A stretch of 39,368 nucleotides of DNA from Streptomyces roseus (lineage in GTDB: Bacteria > Actinomycetota > Actinomycetes > Streptomycetales > Streptomycetaceae): assembly GCF_001044425.1 (NCBI RefSeq), contig NZ_LFML01000069.1, positions 1 to 39,368 of the forward strand, in the 5' to 3' direction. This document shows, in pieces, positions 25,099 to 33,449 of this stretch (the stretch's first letter is position 1; each line of letters begins with the position of its first letter). The notes under the pieces were generated by a model. It was not told the DNA's origin and made no database searches. It saw only the letters and a list, made by a program, of their open reading frames with translations. The translations under genes were made by a program, and so were the position numbers.

Positions 25099-25178
25099 CC
25101 CCCCGCGCACCCGCCCCCGTACTTCCCGCATCCCTCGTTCCCCGTTCCCCCTTTCCCCCGAGTCCCCGAAAGCTGCCC

Positions 25179-27740
25179 ATGCTGAGAACAGCCCTGCGCA
25201 ACGTCCTGGCGAACAAGGCCCGTCTGGTCACGACCGTCCTCGCGGTCTGTCTGGGTGTCGCGTTCGTCTGCGGCACCCTCGTCTTCGCGGAGTCCTCCGC
25301 CGCGGCCTACCGCGCCGCCGCCTCGAAGGACTTCGCGGGCATCGCCGTCACCGTGACCCCGAAGCAGCCTCCGCCCGGGGCCGGCGGCGAGCAGGCCGGA
25401 GCGCTCGACGACGCGCTCGTACGGAAGCTGGCCGAGGCACCCGGAGTCGCCGCCGCGCGGCCGGCCGCCGACGGCTCGGCCACCCTGAACGACGCGGACG
25501 GCCGTCCGCTGCGGGCCGGCAAGGCGTGGGCGAACCTGGCCGCGGCCTACGTACCGGGCCAGGACGGCAAGGACGGCCGCCATCCGCTGGTCGAGGGCCG
25601 AGCCCCGCGCGACGGCGGGGAACTCGCCGTGGACAGCGGCACCGCCTCGGCCGGCGGATTCAAGATCGGCGACACGGTCACGCTGGCCACCGACGGCCCG
25701 GTCCTGAAGAAGCGGCTCGTGGGCATCGTCAGGACCTCGGACTCACGGGTGACCGCCGGCGGCACCCTCGCCGTGTTCGACAAGGCGACCGCCCAGGAGC
25801 TGTACGCGTCCCCGGGCCGGTACACGTCGATCGACGTGTCCGCGAAGCCCGGCACCGACGAGTTCCGGCTCGCCGAGACGGTCGGGGCCCTGCTCCCGGC
25901 CGACCGGGCCGAGGCCGTGACCGGCACCGCCCAGGCGAGCCGGCAGGCCACCTACACCGACACCCTGACCCGCGGTCACCAGAAGATGCCGATGGTCTTC
26001 GCCGGGGTCTCGCTGTTCATCGGCTCCTTCCTCATCGTCAACACCTTCACCATGCTCGTCGCCCGGCGCACCCGGGAGATCGCGCTGCTGCGCGCCATCG
26101 GCGCCTCGCGCCGCCAGGTGGTCCGCTCCGTCCTCTGGGAAGCGTTCGTCCTCGGGCTGGTCTCGTCGGCGGCCGGCTTCGTGCTCGGTCTCGGCATCGC
26201 GTCCGTACTGCCCGGCCTCCTGAGCACCTCGCAGGACAGGCTGCCCGACGGTCCCCTCGTGATCGGCCCGCTCCCCGTGGTGGCGGCGCTCGGTGTGGGC
26301 GTGGGCGTCACGGTGCTCGCCGCGTGGCTGCCCTCCCGCAAGGCGGCGAAGGTCGCGCCCATCGAGGCGCTGCGCGCCGACGGGCGGCCGCCCACCGCGA
26401 CCGCCTCGCGGGTGCGCGGCGCCGCGGGACTGGTCCTGCTCGCCGTCGGCGGCGGGCTGCTGGTCTCGCTGACGGGGGCGAAGGACGCCTCGGAGGCGAA
26501 CCTGCAGAACGCGATGTACGGCTGCGCCCTGATCGTCGTCGCCCTGATCGTGCTGGCGCCGCTGCTCGCCGTCCCGGTGATCCGGCTGACCGGCCGGCTG
26601 ACCGGCCGCTTCGGGATCACCGGGCACCTGGCCCGGGAGAACGCGCTGCGTGACCCGCGGCGCACCGCGGCCACCGCCTCCGCGCTGATCGTCAGTACGG
26701 CTCTGGTCGCCGGACTGGCCGTCATCGGGAACTCCACCGGGCAGGCCCTGGACCGCAAGGCCGCGGCCGGCCTCGGCGCCGACTACGTGATCGGCAGCCG
26801 CAGCACCATGACCGCCATCGATCCGGGCGCGCAGAAGCGGGTGGCCGCCACCCCCGGAGTGCGGACGGCGGCCGGTGTGGCGGACTCCACCGTCTTCACC
26901 GGGGGCGCCGTCCGCAGGATCGCCGGCGTGGACCCGGCCACGGTCGGCGAGGTCATGCGGCTCGATTTCGCCGGCGGCTCCCTGAAGGACCTGGGACCGG
27001 GCCGCATCGCCGTGTCCGCCACCGTCGCCCGGGAGCAGGGCGTGGGCGCCGGCGGCCGGGTCAACGCACGCATCGGGCAGAACCAGGAGTTCACGCAGTA
27101 CACGGTCGTCGGCGTCTACGCGGACAACCCCACTGCCGGGGACGTGCTGGGCTCGCTGGCCGACGTGCAGCGGGACAGCTTCCTGCCCGGCTCCGTCCAG
27201 CGGATCCTCGTACGCGCCGACCGCGCCGCGGTCTCGAAGGCCACCGAGGACCGGCTGCGCGCCGCCGCGGGCAACAGCCCGCTGGTGCAGGTGAAGGACC
27301 GCCAGGCACTCGTCGACGAGGCCGCGGGCTCCCTGGCGGACCTGCTGACCCTGATGTACGGGCTGCTCGCCATCGGGACGGTGATCTCGCTGCTCGGGAT
27401 CGTCAACACCCTGGCCATGTCGGTCGCGGACCGCACCCGCGAGATCGGTGTCCTGCGGGCCGTCGGCATGGACCGCGCCGGGATCCGGCGGATGATCCGC
27501 CTGGAGTCGGTGACGGTCGCGGCCTTCGGCACGCTGCTGGGCCTGGCGGGCGGGCTGTTCGGGGCCTGGGGGGTCGGGTCGCTGACCAACGGCGCCATGA
27601 AGGAGTACTCCCTGACGCCCCCCTGGGGCACGTTGCTCCTCGTGTGCCTGCTGTCCCTGACGATCGGCGTGCTCGCGGCCGCCGTTCCGGCCCGCCGGGC
27701 GGCCGCCCTGAGCCCGCTGGAGACTGTGGCGGACCGGTGA
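25179..27740 (+). CDS. FtsX-type ABC permease with two permease domains
   Basis: 853 residues from the ATG at 25179. TM1 is at about 17-40, followed by a large extracytoplasmic domain and then the first FtsX core (FIGSFLIVNTFTMLVARRTREIALLRAIGA). A second extracytoplasmic domain and second core follow (ISLLGIVNTLAMSVADRTREIGVLRAVGM), ending in PARRAAALSPLETV. Two FtsX cores in one chain are usual for actinobacterial members. It works with the ATPase just upstream to move or release an envelope substrate. Confidence 0.93.
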   Translation: MLRTALRNVLANKARLVTTVLAVCLGVAFVCGTLVFAESSAAAYRAAASKDFAGIAVTVTPKQPPPGAGGEQAGALDDALVRKLAEAPGVAAARPAADGSATLNDADGRPLRAGKAWANLAAAYVPGQDGKDGRHPLVEGRAPRDGGELAVDSGTASAGGFKIGDTVTLATDGPVLKKRLVGIVRTSDSRVTAGGTLAVFDKATAQELYASPGRYTSIDVSAKPGTDEFRLAETVGALLPADRAEAVTGTAQASRQATYTDTLTRGHQKMPMVFAGVSLFIGSFLIVNTFTMLVARRTREIALLRAIGASRRQVVRSVLWEAFVLGLVSSAAGFVLGLGIASVLPGLLSTSQDRLPDGPLVIGPLPVVAALGVGVGVTVLAAWLPSRKAAKVAPIEALRADGRPPTATASRVRGAAGLVLLAVGGGLLVSLTGAKDASEANLQNAMYGCALIVVALIVLAPLLAVPVIRLTGRLTGRFGITGHLARENALRDPRRTAATASALIVSTALVAGLAVIGNSTGQALDRKAAAGLGADYVIGSRSTMTAIDPGAQKRVAATPGVRTAAGVADSTVFTGGAVRRIAGVDPATVGEVMRLDFAGGSLKDLGPGRIAVSATVAREQGVGAGGRVNARIGQNQEFTQYTVVGVYADNPTAGDVLGSLADVQRDSFLPGSVQRILVRADRAAVSKATEDRLRAAAGNSPLVQVKDRQALVDEAAGSLADLLTLMYGLLAIGTVISLLGIVNTLAMSVADRTREIGVLRAVGMDRAGIRRMIRLESVTVAAFGTLLGLAGGLFGAWGVGSLTNGAMKEYSLTPPWGTLLLVCLLSLTIGVLAAAVPARRAAALSPLETVADR

Positions 27741-27797
27741 GGTGCGGATCCGGGCACGTGACGCACCCGCGCACGTGACGGACGTACGCGGATGCCC

Positions 27798-27833
27798 GCC
27801 GAGGGCCGGGGTGGTCGGACCCCGGCCCTCGGC
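27798..27833. terminator. Strong bidirectional hairpin between permease and P450 genes
   Basis: Perfect 15-bp stem (GCCGAGGGCCGGGGT and its complement) with a 6-base loop, between the convergent permease and P450 genes. Confidence 0.9.
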
Positions 27834-27861
27834 GCCGTGCGCGCTCACTCCCCCCGCGGGC

Positions 27862-29079
27862 TCACCAGAGCACGGGCATCCGCTCCGGGATCCGCTTCAT
27901 GAACCCGGTGCGCCAGACGAGTTGCTCGATCGGCACGGCCAGGTCGAGGCCGGGCAGCCGCTGCAGGAGCACCTCGATGGCGATCTGCGCGTGCCGCTTG
28001 CCGAGGGCGGTGGCCGGGCAGTAGTGGCCTCCGCCGCCGAACGAGAGGTGGGCGTTCGGGTTCGGCCGGTCGAGGCGCACGGAGTGCGGGTCCTCGAACT
28101 CGGCGGGATCGTGGTTGGCGGCCTCGACCAGGACGAGGACGAGCTCCCCCTTCTGCACGGTGACGTCGCCGAGCCGCATCGTCTCGGTGGCGATCCGGGG
28201 CAGTCCGTCGGCGATCGAGAGGTTGATGCGCAGCAACTCGTCCACGGCGGCGGGGATGAGCGCCGGATCGGCAATCAACTTGGCCTTCAGATCCGGGTGT
28301 TGGATCAGCGAGACGAGGGCCATGGTGAGGAATCCCATGACGCTGATGACGCCCGCGCCGAACATCGTGACGCCGACGGTCGCCAGCATCTCGTCGGTCA
28401 GGTGGGCGTAGTCGGGGTCCTCGCGCAGGGCGGCGAGTTCGGCCATGAGACCGGTCGTCTCCGGGTCGTTGAGCCGGTCGATCATGTGGCCCATGTCGCG
28501 GTCCCAGTTGATGCCCGCCGCGGGGATGGTGCGCGGGCTGTTCATGAACGCGACGTGCAGCGAGCGGTAGAGGTCGGGGCCGTCGCTCTGCGGGATGCCG
28601 AGGATGTGGCAGTGCAGCCCGGTGGAGTACGGGACGGTGAAGTCGCGGCGCAGGTCGCCCGGTATCCCGGTGGTGACGAGCCGGTCGACGAGGGCGTGCG
28701 CGTGGCCGGTGAGCCACGCCTCCAGCCCGGGGGCCTTCGGGTTGAGGGCCTTCATCACGGCCTTGCGCAGTCCGGCGCCCGTGATGTTCCCCATGTTGTT
28801 GACCACCTCCGGGGGGATGGTCAGCGCGTACTGGCGAGGAGCGCCCTCGGCGGAGGTGTCCTTGAGGGAGAACCGCGGGTCGTCGAGCACCTGTCTGCAC
28901 AGGGGATACGAGGAGACCAGCCAGGCCTGCGCCCCGGCTATGGTGCGGACCTTCTTGACCGGCTCGTGGGCGAGGAGGTGCGCGATCTCGTCGGGCAGCC
29001 GCGTGCCGTTGGCGTCGAACGGGAACCGGGTGAGCTCGTCGGCCACGGCCACCGTGCTGGGTTCGATGGTGCTGGTCAT
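27862..29079 (-). CDS. CYP121-like cytochrome P450 of a cyclodipeptide pathway
   Basis: 405 residues. Long stretches match Mycobacterium tuberculosis CYP121 as I recall it: VRTIAGAQAWLVSSY, PPEVVNNMGNI, KAVMKALNPKAPGLE, FGAGVIS, VDELLRINLS, VLVLVEAANHDP and IPERMPVLW. The heme loop is FGGGGHYCPATALG (Cys354). CYP121 couples the two tyrosines of cyclo(Tyr-Tyr). Its Gln385-Arg386 pair that faces the substrate is Met394-Lys395 here, while the GVIS serine is kept. So it probably acts on a different cyclodipeptide or does different chemistry; related Streptomyces enzymes form C-C bonds or attach guanine. The ATG overlaps the cyclodipeptide synthase stop (ATGA). Confidence 0.92.
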   Translation of the reverse strand: MTSTIEPSTVAVADELTRFPFDANGTRLPDEIAHLLAHEPVKKVRTIAGAQAWLVSSYPLCRQVLDDPRFSLKDTSAEGAPRQYALTIPPEVVNNMGNITGAGLRKAVMKALNPKAPGLEAWLTGHAHALVDRLVTTGIPGDLRRDFTVPYSTGLHCHILGIPQSDGPDLYRSLHVAFMNSPRTIPAAGINWDRDMGHMIDRLNDPETTGLMAELAALREDPDYAHLTDEMLATVGVTMFGAGVISVMGFLTMALVSLIQHPDLKAKLIADPALIPAAVDELLRINLSIADGLPRIATETMRLGDVTVQKGELVLVLVEAANHDPAEFEDPHSVRLDRPNPNAHLSFGGGGHYCPATALGKRHAQIAIEVLLQRLPGLDLAVPIEQLVWRTGFMKRIPERMPVLW

Positions 29080-29792
29080 GCGGGGCGGTCCTGTTCTTCG
29101 CGTTCTTCGGCGGGGGTGATGACGGCGTGGCCCTGATTGCGCGATGCGCGCAGACCCCAGCCCCGTGCGTACAGCAGCTCGGCCAACGGCAGTGCCTGGT
29201 GGTAGCAGTTGAGCGAGGAGGCGACCCCGAGGATGGCCGGGGTGTCGAGGAACAGCGGCACTTCGGCGCACACGTACTTGATGCACACCTCGCGCTGCAG
29301 CTCGGTCGGCGGTCGGCCGCCCAGCTTGTCGGCGAGGAAGCGGGCCGCGAGTTGGTCGCAGACCTCGCGGAACTCGGGGTCGTCGGCCATGAGGACGTCA
29401 AGCCCGGAGCGGATGCGCTGGTAGGCGGGGAGCTCCAGGAGTGCGGACATGGGGCGGCCGCGCAGCCGCTCCCCCTCGGGGTCGAGGGTGGCGACGGCGG
29501 AGGTGACCTTGGCGCGGACGCCGCGGAGGTTCTTCACCGCCTTGCGCTGTGCTTCGACCTCGGGGTAGCCGAGTGCCACGAACATCTCGGCGACGTGCAT
29601 GTCGGTCCAGATGAGATCGACCTGCCGGAAGTGGTCGAGTCCCCACCGGGCGAGTTCGAGCACGCGGTCGTGGGTGAAGTAGGAGTTCCCGGACGAGATG
29701 CCTATGACGGCATGGTCTCCCTCGTCATGGATGACCTGGCAGTGAGGCGTATAGGGACGGACGGCGAAGATGCCTTGAATGGCAGTCGTCAA
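29076..29792 (-). CDS. tRNA-dependent cyclodipeptide synthase (NYH type)
   Basis: 238 residues from a TTG at 29792, the only reasonable start; GGGGAA lies about 10 bases upstream. It joins amino acids from two aminoacyl-tRNAs into a diketopiperazine. By comparison with AlbC, the nucleophile is Ser33 in GISSGNSYF, with Asn36. Tyr173 and Glu177 in YVCAEVPLF correspond to AlbC Tyr178 and Glu182. NCYH carries the Tyr-His that marks the NYH subfamily. The length is normal. The overlapping P450 uses the product. Substrate cannot be read with confidence, though the CYP121-like partner suggests at least one aromatic residue. Confidence 0.93.
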   Translation of the reverse strand: MTTAIQGIFAVRPYTPHCQVIHDEGDHAVIGISSGNSYFTHDRVLELARWGLDHFRQVDLIWTDMHVAEMFVALGYPEVEAQRKAVKNLRGVRAKVTSAVATLDPEGERLRGRPMSALLELPAYQRIRSGLDVLMADDPEFREVCDQLAARFLADKLGGRPPTELQREVCIKYVCAEVPLFLDTPAILGVASSLNCYHQALPLAELLYARGWGLRASRNQGHAVITPAEEREEQDRPA

Positions 29793-29895
29793 CGTGAGTA
29801 ATTCCCCTGCGCCACGAGTCCCGCAGGGCCGTGTGCCCTGGGTGTGGCGGCGCGAGACATGACGCTACCGAGAAGAGGGCCGATGATCCAGAGCT

Positions 29896-29912
29896 ACCGA
29901 TCGGTTACTCTA
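29896..29912 (-). promoter_or_regulatory. Candidate promoter/operator of the cyclodipeptide operon
   Basis: On the minus strand, TAGAGT (29912-29907) fits a -10 box and is followed within one base by the palindrome ACCGATCGGT (29896-29905). No good -35 is seen. A repressor bound here would cover the start of transcription. About 100 bases of untranslated leader would follow. Confidence 0.3.
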
Positions 29913-30011
29913 CGGATTTGAGCCACCCGAGCTGTGCGATCCTACGATCCGCACTCTGGGCGGATTCACCAGCCCCGCGACATCGCCCCTCTCCCGGCCA
30001 TCCGGCGGAAC

Positions 30012-30227
30012 TCAGGGTTCCTCGTGAGGGATCTCCCGGACCGGGCCGGGGCCCTTCTTGGGCGCCTCGCCCACCCGGTCGAGGCGGCTCGCCTCGTCGG
30101 TGTCGGCCTTCCGGACCGGGCGTCCGGCCTCGTCGGTCCCGGTCCGCTCGACGTGCGGGGCGCGTCGCCGTTCCTCGTCGTCGTGAGAGTGCAGGGGCAC
30201 GCCTCCTGCGCCGCCTTGGTCTTCCAT
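30012..30227 (-). CDS. Small hydrophilic hypothetical protein
   Basis: 71 residues. The ATG at 30227 has a perfect AAGGAGG 8 to 9 bases upstream, which supports it as real. The chain is rich in Asp, Glu, Arg and Gly (HDDEERRRAPHVERTGTDEA) with no hydrophobic segment, so it is probably a soluble, disordered protein. I do not recognise a family. It sits at the start of a group of stress-type genes. Confidence 0.65.
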   Translation of the reverse strand: MEDQGGAGGVPLHSHDDEERRRAPHVERTGTDEAGRPVRKADTDEASRLDRVGEAPKKGPGPVREIPHEEP

Positions 30228-30345
30228 GGCGTCTCCCTCCTTGGAGAACGTGGTGGACAGCGTGGTGGAAACCTGGCTCCCTCCCCGGGGCTCCGTCGTC
30301 GGCGCCTGCCCGGCCGGAGCCGGGAAAAACCTGCCCGTCAGGAGC

Positions 30346-30825
30346 TCACGCGCTCCTGGACTTGGACTTGCCCCGCAGGAGCAGGGTGGGCATCACCAGC
30401 CAGCAGATCACGAACCAGGCCGTGACGCAGGCCGTCACCGGCCAGGCGATCCAGTGCGAGGTGGCGACCCTCAGCAGGAGCAGCACCGAGAAGGTCACGG
30501 TCAGTGCGAGCAGCACGATGCCGATGGAGACCAGATGGCCCGCCGCCTTGACCAGTTGGGGTTTGAGGTGGTGCCCGGCCAGCAGCTGGTGGTAGGCGAC
30601 CGGCGCGATCAGGGTCCCGGTCGCCAGGGCGCCGAGCGCCACCGTCACGACGTACAGGCCCCGGTCGAAAGGGCCCAAATGGGCGTAGCGGGGCGTGAAG
30701 GCGACGCTGAGCAGGAACCCGAAGAGGATCTGGGCGCCCGTCTGGGCAACGCGCACCTCTTGGAGCGTCTCGTTCCAGCGGCGGTCGGCCCGCTCGTCCG
30801 GGGTCTCGTCCCGATCGTTCACCAT
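30346..30825 (-). CDS. DUF6328-type integral membrane protein
   Basis: 159 residues. The ATG at 30825 follows AGGAGG by 9 bases. A charged N-terminus (DETPDERADRRWNETLQEVR) leads into four hydrophobic segments near residues 35-50, 60-82, 97-120 and 126-148, and the end is basic (RGKSKSRS). The segment VAQTGAQILFGFLLSVAF is typical of the DUF6328 family, whose members are sometimes labelled sodium/proton antiporters without evidence. Function is unknown. Confidence 0.82.
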   Translation of the reverse strand: MVNDRDETPDERADRRWNETLQEVRVAQTGAQILFGFLLSVAFTPRYAHLGPFDRGLYVVTVALGALATGTLIAPVAYHQLLAGHHLKPQLVKAAGHLVSIGIVLLALTVTFSVLLLLRVATSHWIAWPVTACVTAWFVICWLVMPTLLLRGKSKSRSA

Positions 30826-31229
30826 GGGCGCGGACCTCCTCCGCACGGGGACAGGGCCAGGTGCGGGTACCCGCGACCGGGTGGGTCATGCTCGGTCCGC
30901 GTCCCGTCTGCCGCGCGGCCGACCCGTCCCCCCGACCCTAGTGCGGCGCCCGGTCGGCCGCACGGCGGCAGCGGGGCCGTTAGCCCCCGCCGCCCCGTCA
31001 CCCGTCCCGCCCCCGGCCCGCCGGCGCAGGAGCGCGGGCTTGATTGAGACGCTCCCGCCCGGGCAGGCGCTCCCCGTACGGACGTACGGACGGGCAGGAG
31101 AAGGCACCGCCCGTGCGGTGGACGACGCCGACGCGAGCGGTCGTGGCGGCGGTCCGCCGCAGCCGAACCGAGGGCGGACCCTGAGCCCGCGGCGGCACCA
31201 ACCGAAACGGCTCAAGGAGGGAGCACCCG
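30826..31229. other. Divergent intergenic region, no gene seen
   Basis: About 400 bases separate the divergent DUF6328 and DJ-1/PfpI genes. I see the 12-bp palindrome GCGGGTACCCGC at 30862-30873, 37 bases upstream of the DUF6328 start, an imperfect GC hairpin at about 30964-30994, and a doubled GTACGGAC near 31075-31090. No convincing promoter or RNA gene was recognised. Confidence 0.45.
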
Positions 31230-31793
31230 ATGCGCATCGCCTTCCTCACGGCGCCCGAGGGCGTCGAGGAGATCGAACTGACCCGGCCCTGGCAGGCCGT
31301 ACTGGACGCAGGATGGAACCCGCGGCTCGTCAGCCCGGAGGCCGGCCGGGTCCGCGCCTTCCGGCACTTCGACAAGGGTGACACCTTTGCCGTCGACCAC
31401 GTCCTGGCAGGGGACAGCTCGGAGGCCTTCGACGCGCTCGTACTGCCCGGCGGCGTCGCCAACCCCGACGCCCTGCGCATGAACGAGCGGGCCGTCGGCT
31501 TCACCCGGGACTTCTTCGCGACGGGCAAACCCGTCGCCGCGATCTGCCACGCCCCCTGGACCCTGGTCGAGGCCGACGTGCTGCGCGGGCGGACCCTCAC
31601 CTCGTGGCCCAGCCTCAAGACCGACATCCGCAATGCGGGCGGTACCTGGGTGGACGAGGAGGCGCACGTCTGCCGGGCGGAGGCCGCCACGCTGATCACG
31701 AGCCGCAAGCCGGACGACCTCGACGCCTTCTGCGACGCGTTCGTCCGGGAGTTCGCCGCGTCCGGCGCCCGGGCCGGCTCCGGTCGCGCCTGA
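31230..31793 (+). CDS. DJ-1/PfpI-family protein
   Basis: 187 residues. The ATG at 31230 follows AAGGAGGG by 8 bases. The class I glutamine-amidotransferase-like fold is shown by LVLPGGVANPDALR and the nucleophile elbow AICHAPWTL, whose Cys is the reactive residue, plus LTSWPSLKTDIRNAGG. Family members act as stress-protective deglycases, chaperones or proteases; which applies here is unknown. It leads a probable operon with the two hypothetical genes that follow. Confidence 0.9.
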   Translation: MRIAFLTAPEGVEEIELTRPWQAVLDAGWNPRLVSPEAGRVRAFRHFDKGDTFAVDHVLAGDSSEAFDALVLPGGVANPDALRMNERAVGFTRDFFATGKPVAAICHAPWTLVEADVLRGRTLTSWPSLKTDIRNAGGTWVDEEAHVCRAEAATLITSRKPDDLDAFCDAFVREFAASGARAGSGRA

Positions 31794-31854
31794 CGCGCAC
31801 CCGTGGGCACTCGCCCCACCCCATCACGACGAGCCCCCGGGCAGGAGGCCCACC

Positions 31855-32397
31855 ATGTCAACAGGGACACTGATCGCCGTCATCGTGATCGTGGCGATCG
31901 TCATCATCGCCCTCGCGGTCGTACTGGGCATGCGGTCGCGACGGCGCCGCTTGCAGGACCGTTTCGGACCGGAGTACGAGCGCACCGTCGAGCAGGAAGG
32001 CGGCCGGCGGGCCGCCGAGCGGGAGCTGCGCGCCCGCGAGGAGCGGCACGCCGAGCTCGACATCAAGGCGCTCCCGGAGGACCGCCGCCGCGCCTACGCA
32101 CAGGACTGGAGCGTCGTACAGGAGCACTTCGTGGACCGCCCCGAAGGCTCGGTGACGGAGGCCGACGACCTGGTGACGCGGCTGATGAACGAGCGGGGGT
32201 ACCCCACCACGGAGTACGAGGAGAACGTCCGCGACCTCTCGGTGAGCCACGCGGGCACGCTCCAGCACTACCGCGCGGCGCACTCGGTGAAGGTGCGCAG
32301 CGCCGGCGGACAAGCCACGACGGAAGAGCTCCGGGGGGCGATGGTCCACTACCGCGCCCTGTTCGACGAGCTGCTGAGCGACCGAGGAGGTCGGTGA
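31855..32397 (+). CDS. Membrane-anchored hypothetical protein (paralogue of next gene)
   Basis: 180 residues. The ATG at 31855 has AGGAGG 6 bases upstream. Residues 4-28 are one hydrophobic helix (LIAVIVIVAIVIIALAVVLG) followed by RSRRRR, giving an N-out, cytoplasmic C-terminal anchor. The soluble part has WSVVQEHFVDRPEGSVTEAD, DLVTRLMNERGY and TEELRGAMVHYRALFDELL. The next gene repeats this domain without the membrane helix. I do not know a function; linkage to PfpI and KatG suggests stress. Confidence 0.75.
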   Translation: MSTGTLIAVIVIVAIVIIALAVVLGMRSRRRRLQDRFGPEYERTVEQEGGRRAAERELRAREERHAELDIKALPEDRRRAYAQDWSVVQEHFVDRPEGSVTEADDLVTRLMNERGYPTTEYEENVRDLSVSHAGTLQHYRAAHSVKVRSAGGQATTEELRGAMVHYRALFDELLSDRGGR

Positions 32398-32398
32398 C

Positions 32399-32905
32399 AT
32401 GCGCGACGACGTGATGCGCGACAACGGCGAATTCGAGGACCGTGCCGAGGGCGGGGAGCGCCCGGGCGACAGCGGACTGAGCACGCAGGACCTGGCCGAC
32501 CCCGGCCGGGGGCGGGACACGGCGGTCTACCCCGGCGAGGCCACCGCCGACATCGCGGCGGAGGGGGACGCGGACCGCGCCGCACAGGACGACGCGGGCG
32601 CCCCGGCCGCGGGACGGGGCGCCGCCGAGGCCGGGGACGAGCCCCTGCTCGACAGCAAGGAGGCGGAGGAGTACCGCACGACGTGGCGTGAGATCCAGGG
32701 CCGGTTCGTGGACGACCCGCAGGAGGCGGTCCGCTCGGCGGACACCCTGGTCGCGGAGGTGATGCAGACGCTCGCCAGGTCGTTCTCCGACCACAAGCAG
32801 ACGCTGGTCGACCAGTGGGGCCGCGGCGAGGAGGTGGCCACGGAGGACCTGCGCCTTGCGCTGCAGCGCTACCGCTCCTTCTTCAACCGCCTGCTGAAGA
32901 CCTGA
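32399..32905 (+). CDS. Soluble hypothetical protein, same domain as upstream gene
   Basis: 168 residues. The ATG is 2 bases after the upstream stop, with GAGGAGGT before it, so the two are translated together. An acidic Ala/Gly/Asp-rich N-terminal half of about 85 residues replaces the membrane helix of its neighbour. The C-terminal half has TWREIQGRFVDDPQEAVRSA, DTLVAEVMQTL and TEDLRLALQRYRSFFNRLL, aligning with the upstream protein. Function is unknown. Confidence 0.75.
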   Translation: MRDDVMRDNGEFEDRAEGGERPGDSGLSTQDLADPGRGRDTAVYPGEATADIAAEGDADRAAQDDAGAPAAGRGAAEAGDEPLLDSKEAEEYRTTWREIQGRFVDDPQEAVRSADTLVAEVMQTLARSFSDHKQTLVDQWGRGEEVATEDLRLALQRYRSFFNRLLKT

Positions 32906-32921
32906 GTCTCCCGCAAGCGTC

Positions 32922-32960
32922 CGCGCGGCGGCGGTCCTCCAGGAGGACCGCCGCCGCGCG
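32922..32960. terminator. Long GC hairpin between convergent genes
   Basis: Arms of 19 bases (CGCGCGGCGGCGGTCCTCC and complement) flank one A, forming about a 16-bp stem with a small loop. It lies between the hypothetical pair and the convergent CDGSH gene. Confidence 0.88.
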
Positions 32961-32987
32961 CGCACGCCATGTCCGCTGCCGGTCCGG

Positions 32988-33296
32988 TCAGGGGTCCTCG
33001 GACGGGGTCTCGGGCTCGTTCCCGGACTCGGGATCGGACCCGGACTCGGACTGGGCAGCGGCTCGGGTGCGGCGGCGGTGGCTGGTGTCGCACCAGGGGG
33101 GCGTACGGGTGCGGCGGCAGGTGCACACCGCGACCACGAAACGGTCGGACCGGGCGACCGTACCGTCCTTCATGACGATCTCGACGGGCCCCTCGACCAG
33201 GACGGGCCCCTCGGGATCCACGCACACCCGGGTGGCGTTCGCCCCGTCGCCGGCGGCTTCGGGCACGACGCCCCCGGTCAGAGCGTTACCGGACAT
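32988..33296 (-). CDS. CDGSH-type iron-sulfur protein
   Basis: 102 residues. The ATG at 33296 has AAGGAG 6 bases upstream. The 2Fe-2S site is VCTCRRTRTPPWCDTSHRRR, giving the 3-Cys 1-His ligand set, with Thr in place of Gly in CDGSH, which is a variant seen in bacterial members. The N-terminal part (VLVEGPVEIVMKDG, RSDRFVVAVC) is the usual beta lead-in. The C-terminus is a Ser/Glu-rich tail. It probably transfers electrons or senses redox state. It is convergent with the hypothetical pair and divergent from the CDF transporter. Confidence 0.88.
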   Translation of the reverse strand: MSGNALTGGVVPEAAGDGANATRVCVDPEGPVLVEGPVEIVMKDGTVARSDRFVVAVCTCRRTRTPPWCDTSHRRRTRAAAQSESGSDPESGNEPETPSEDP

Positions 33297-33449
33297 CGGG
33301 CACTCCTTCACTCCTGCGGCCCGTAGGGCCATGGACCACGACACTGGGCGACTGCCCCGCCGCGCGCCCCCGCACCCCTGGCCACGGAGCTCTTCGGACG
33401 ATCGGACGGACCTGGCTTACGCGGCCGGGGCGTGGGCAGGCGCAGGGTT

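Noticed and set aside
27754..27780. Direct repeat GCACGTGACG, two copies 17 bases apart
   Set aside because: It lies between the permease stop and the terminator, where a regulator site would have no clear target; only two copies.
29831..30595. Plus-strand frames opposite the small hydrophilic and DUF6328 genes
   Set aside because: No ribosome sites or domains, and the minus-strand genes have perfect AGGAGG sites and membrane or charge patterns.
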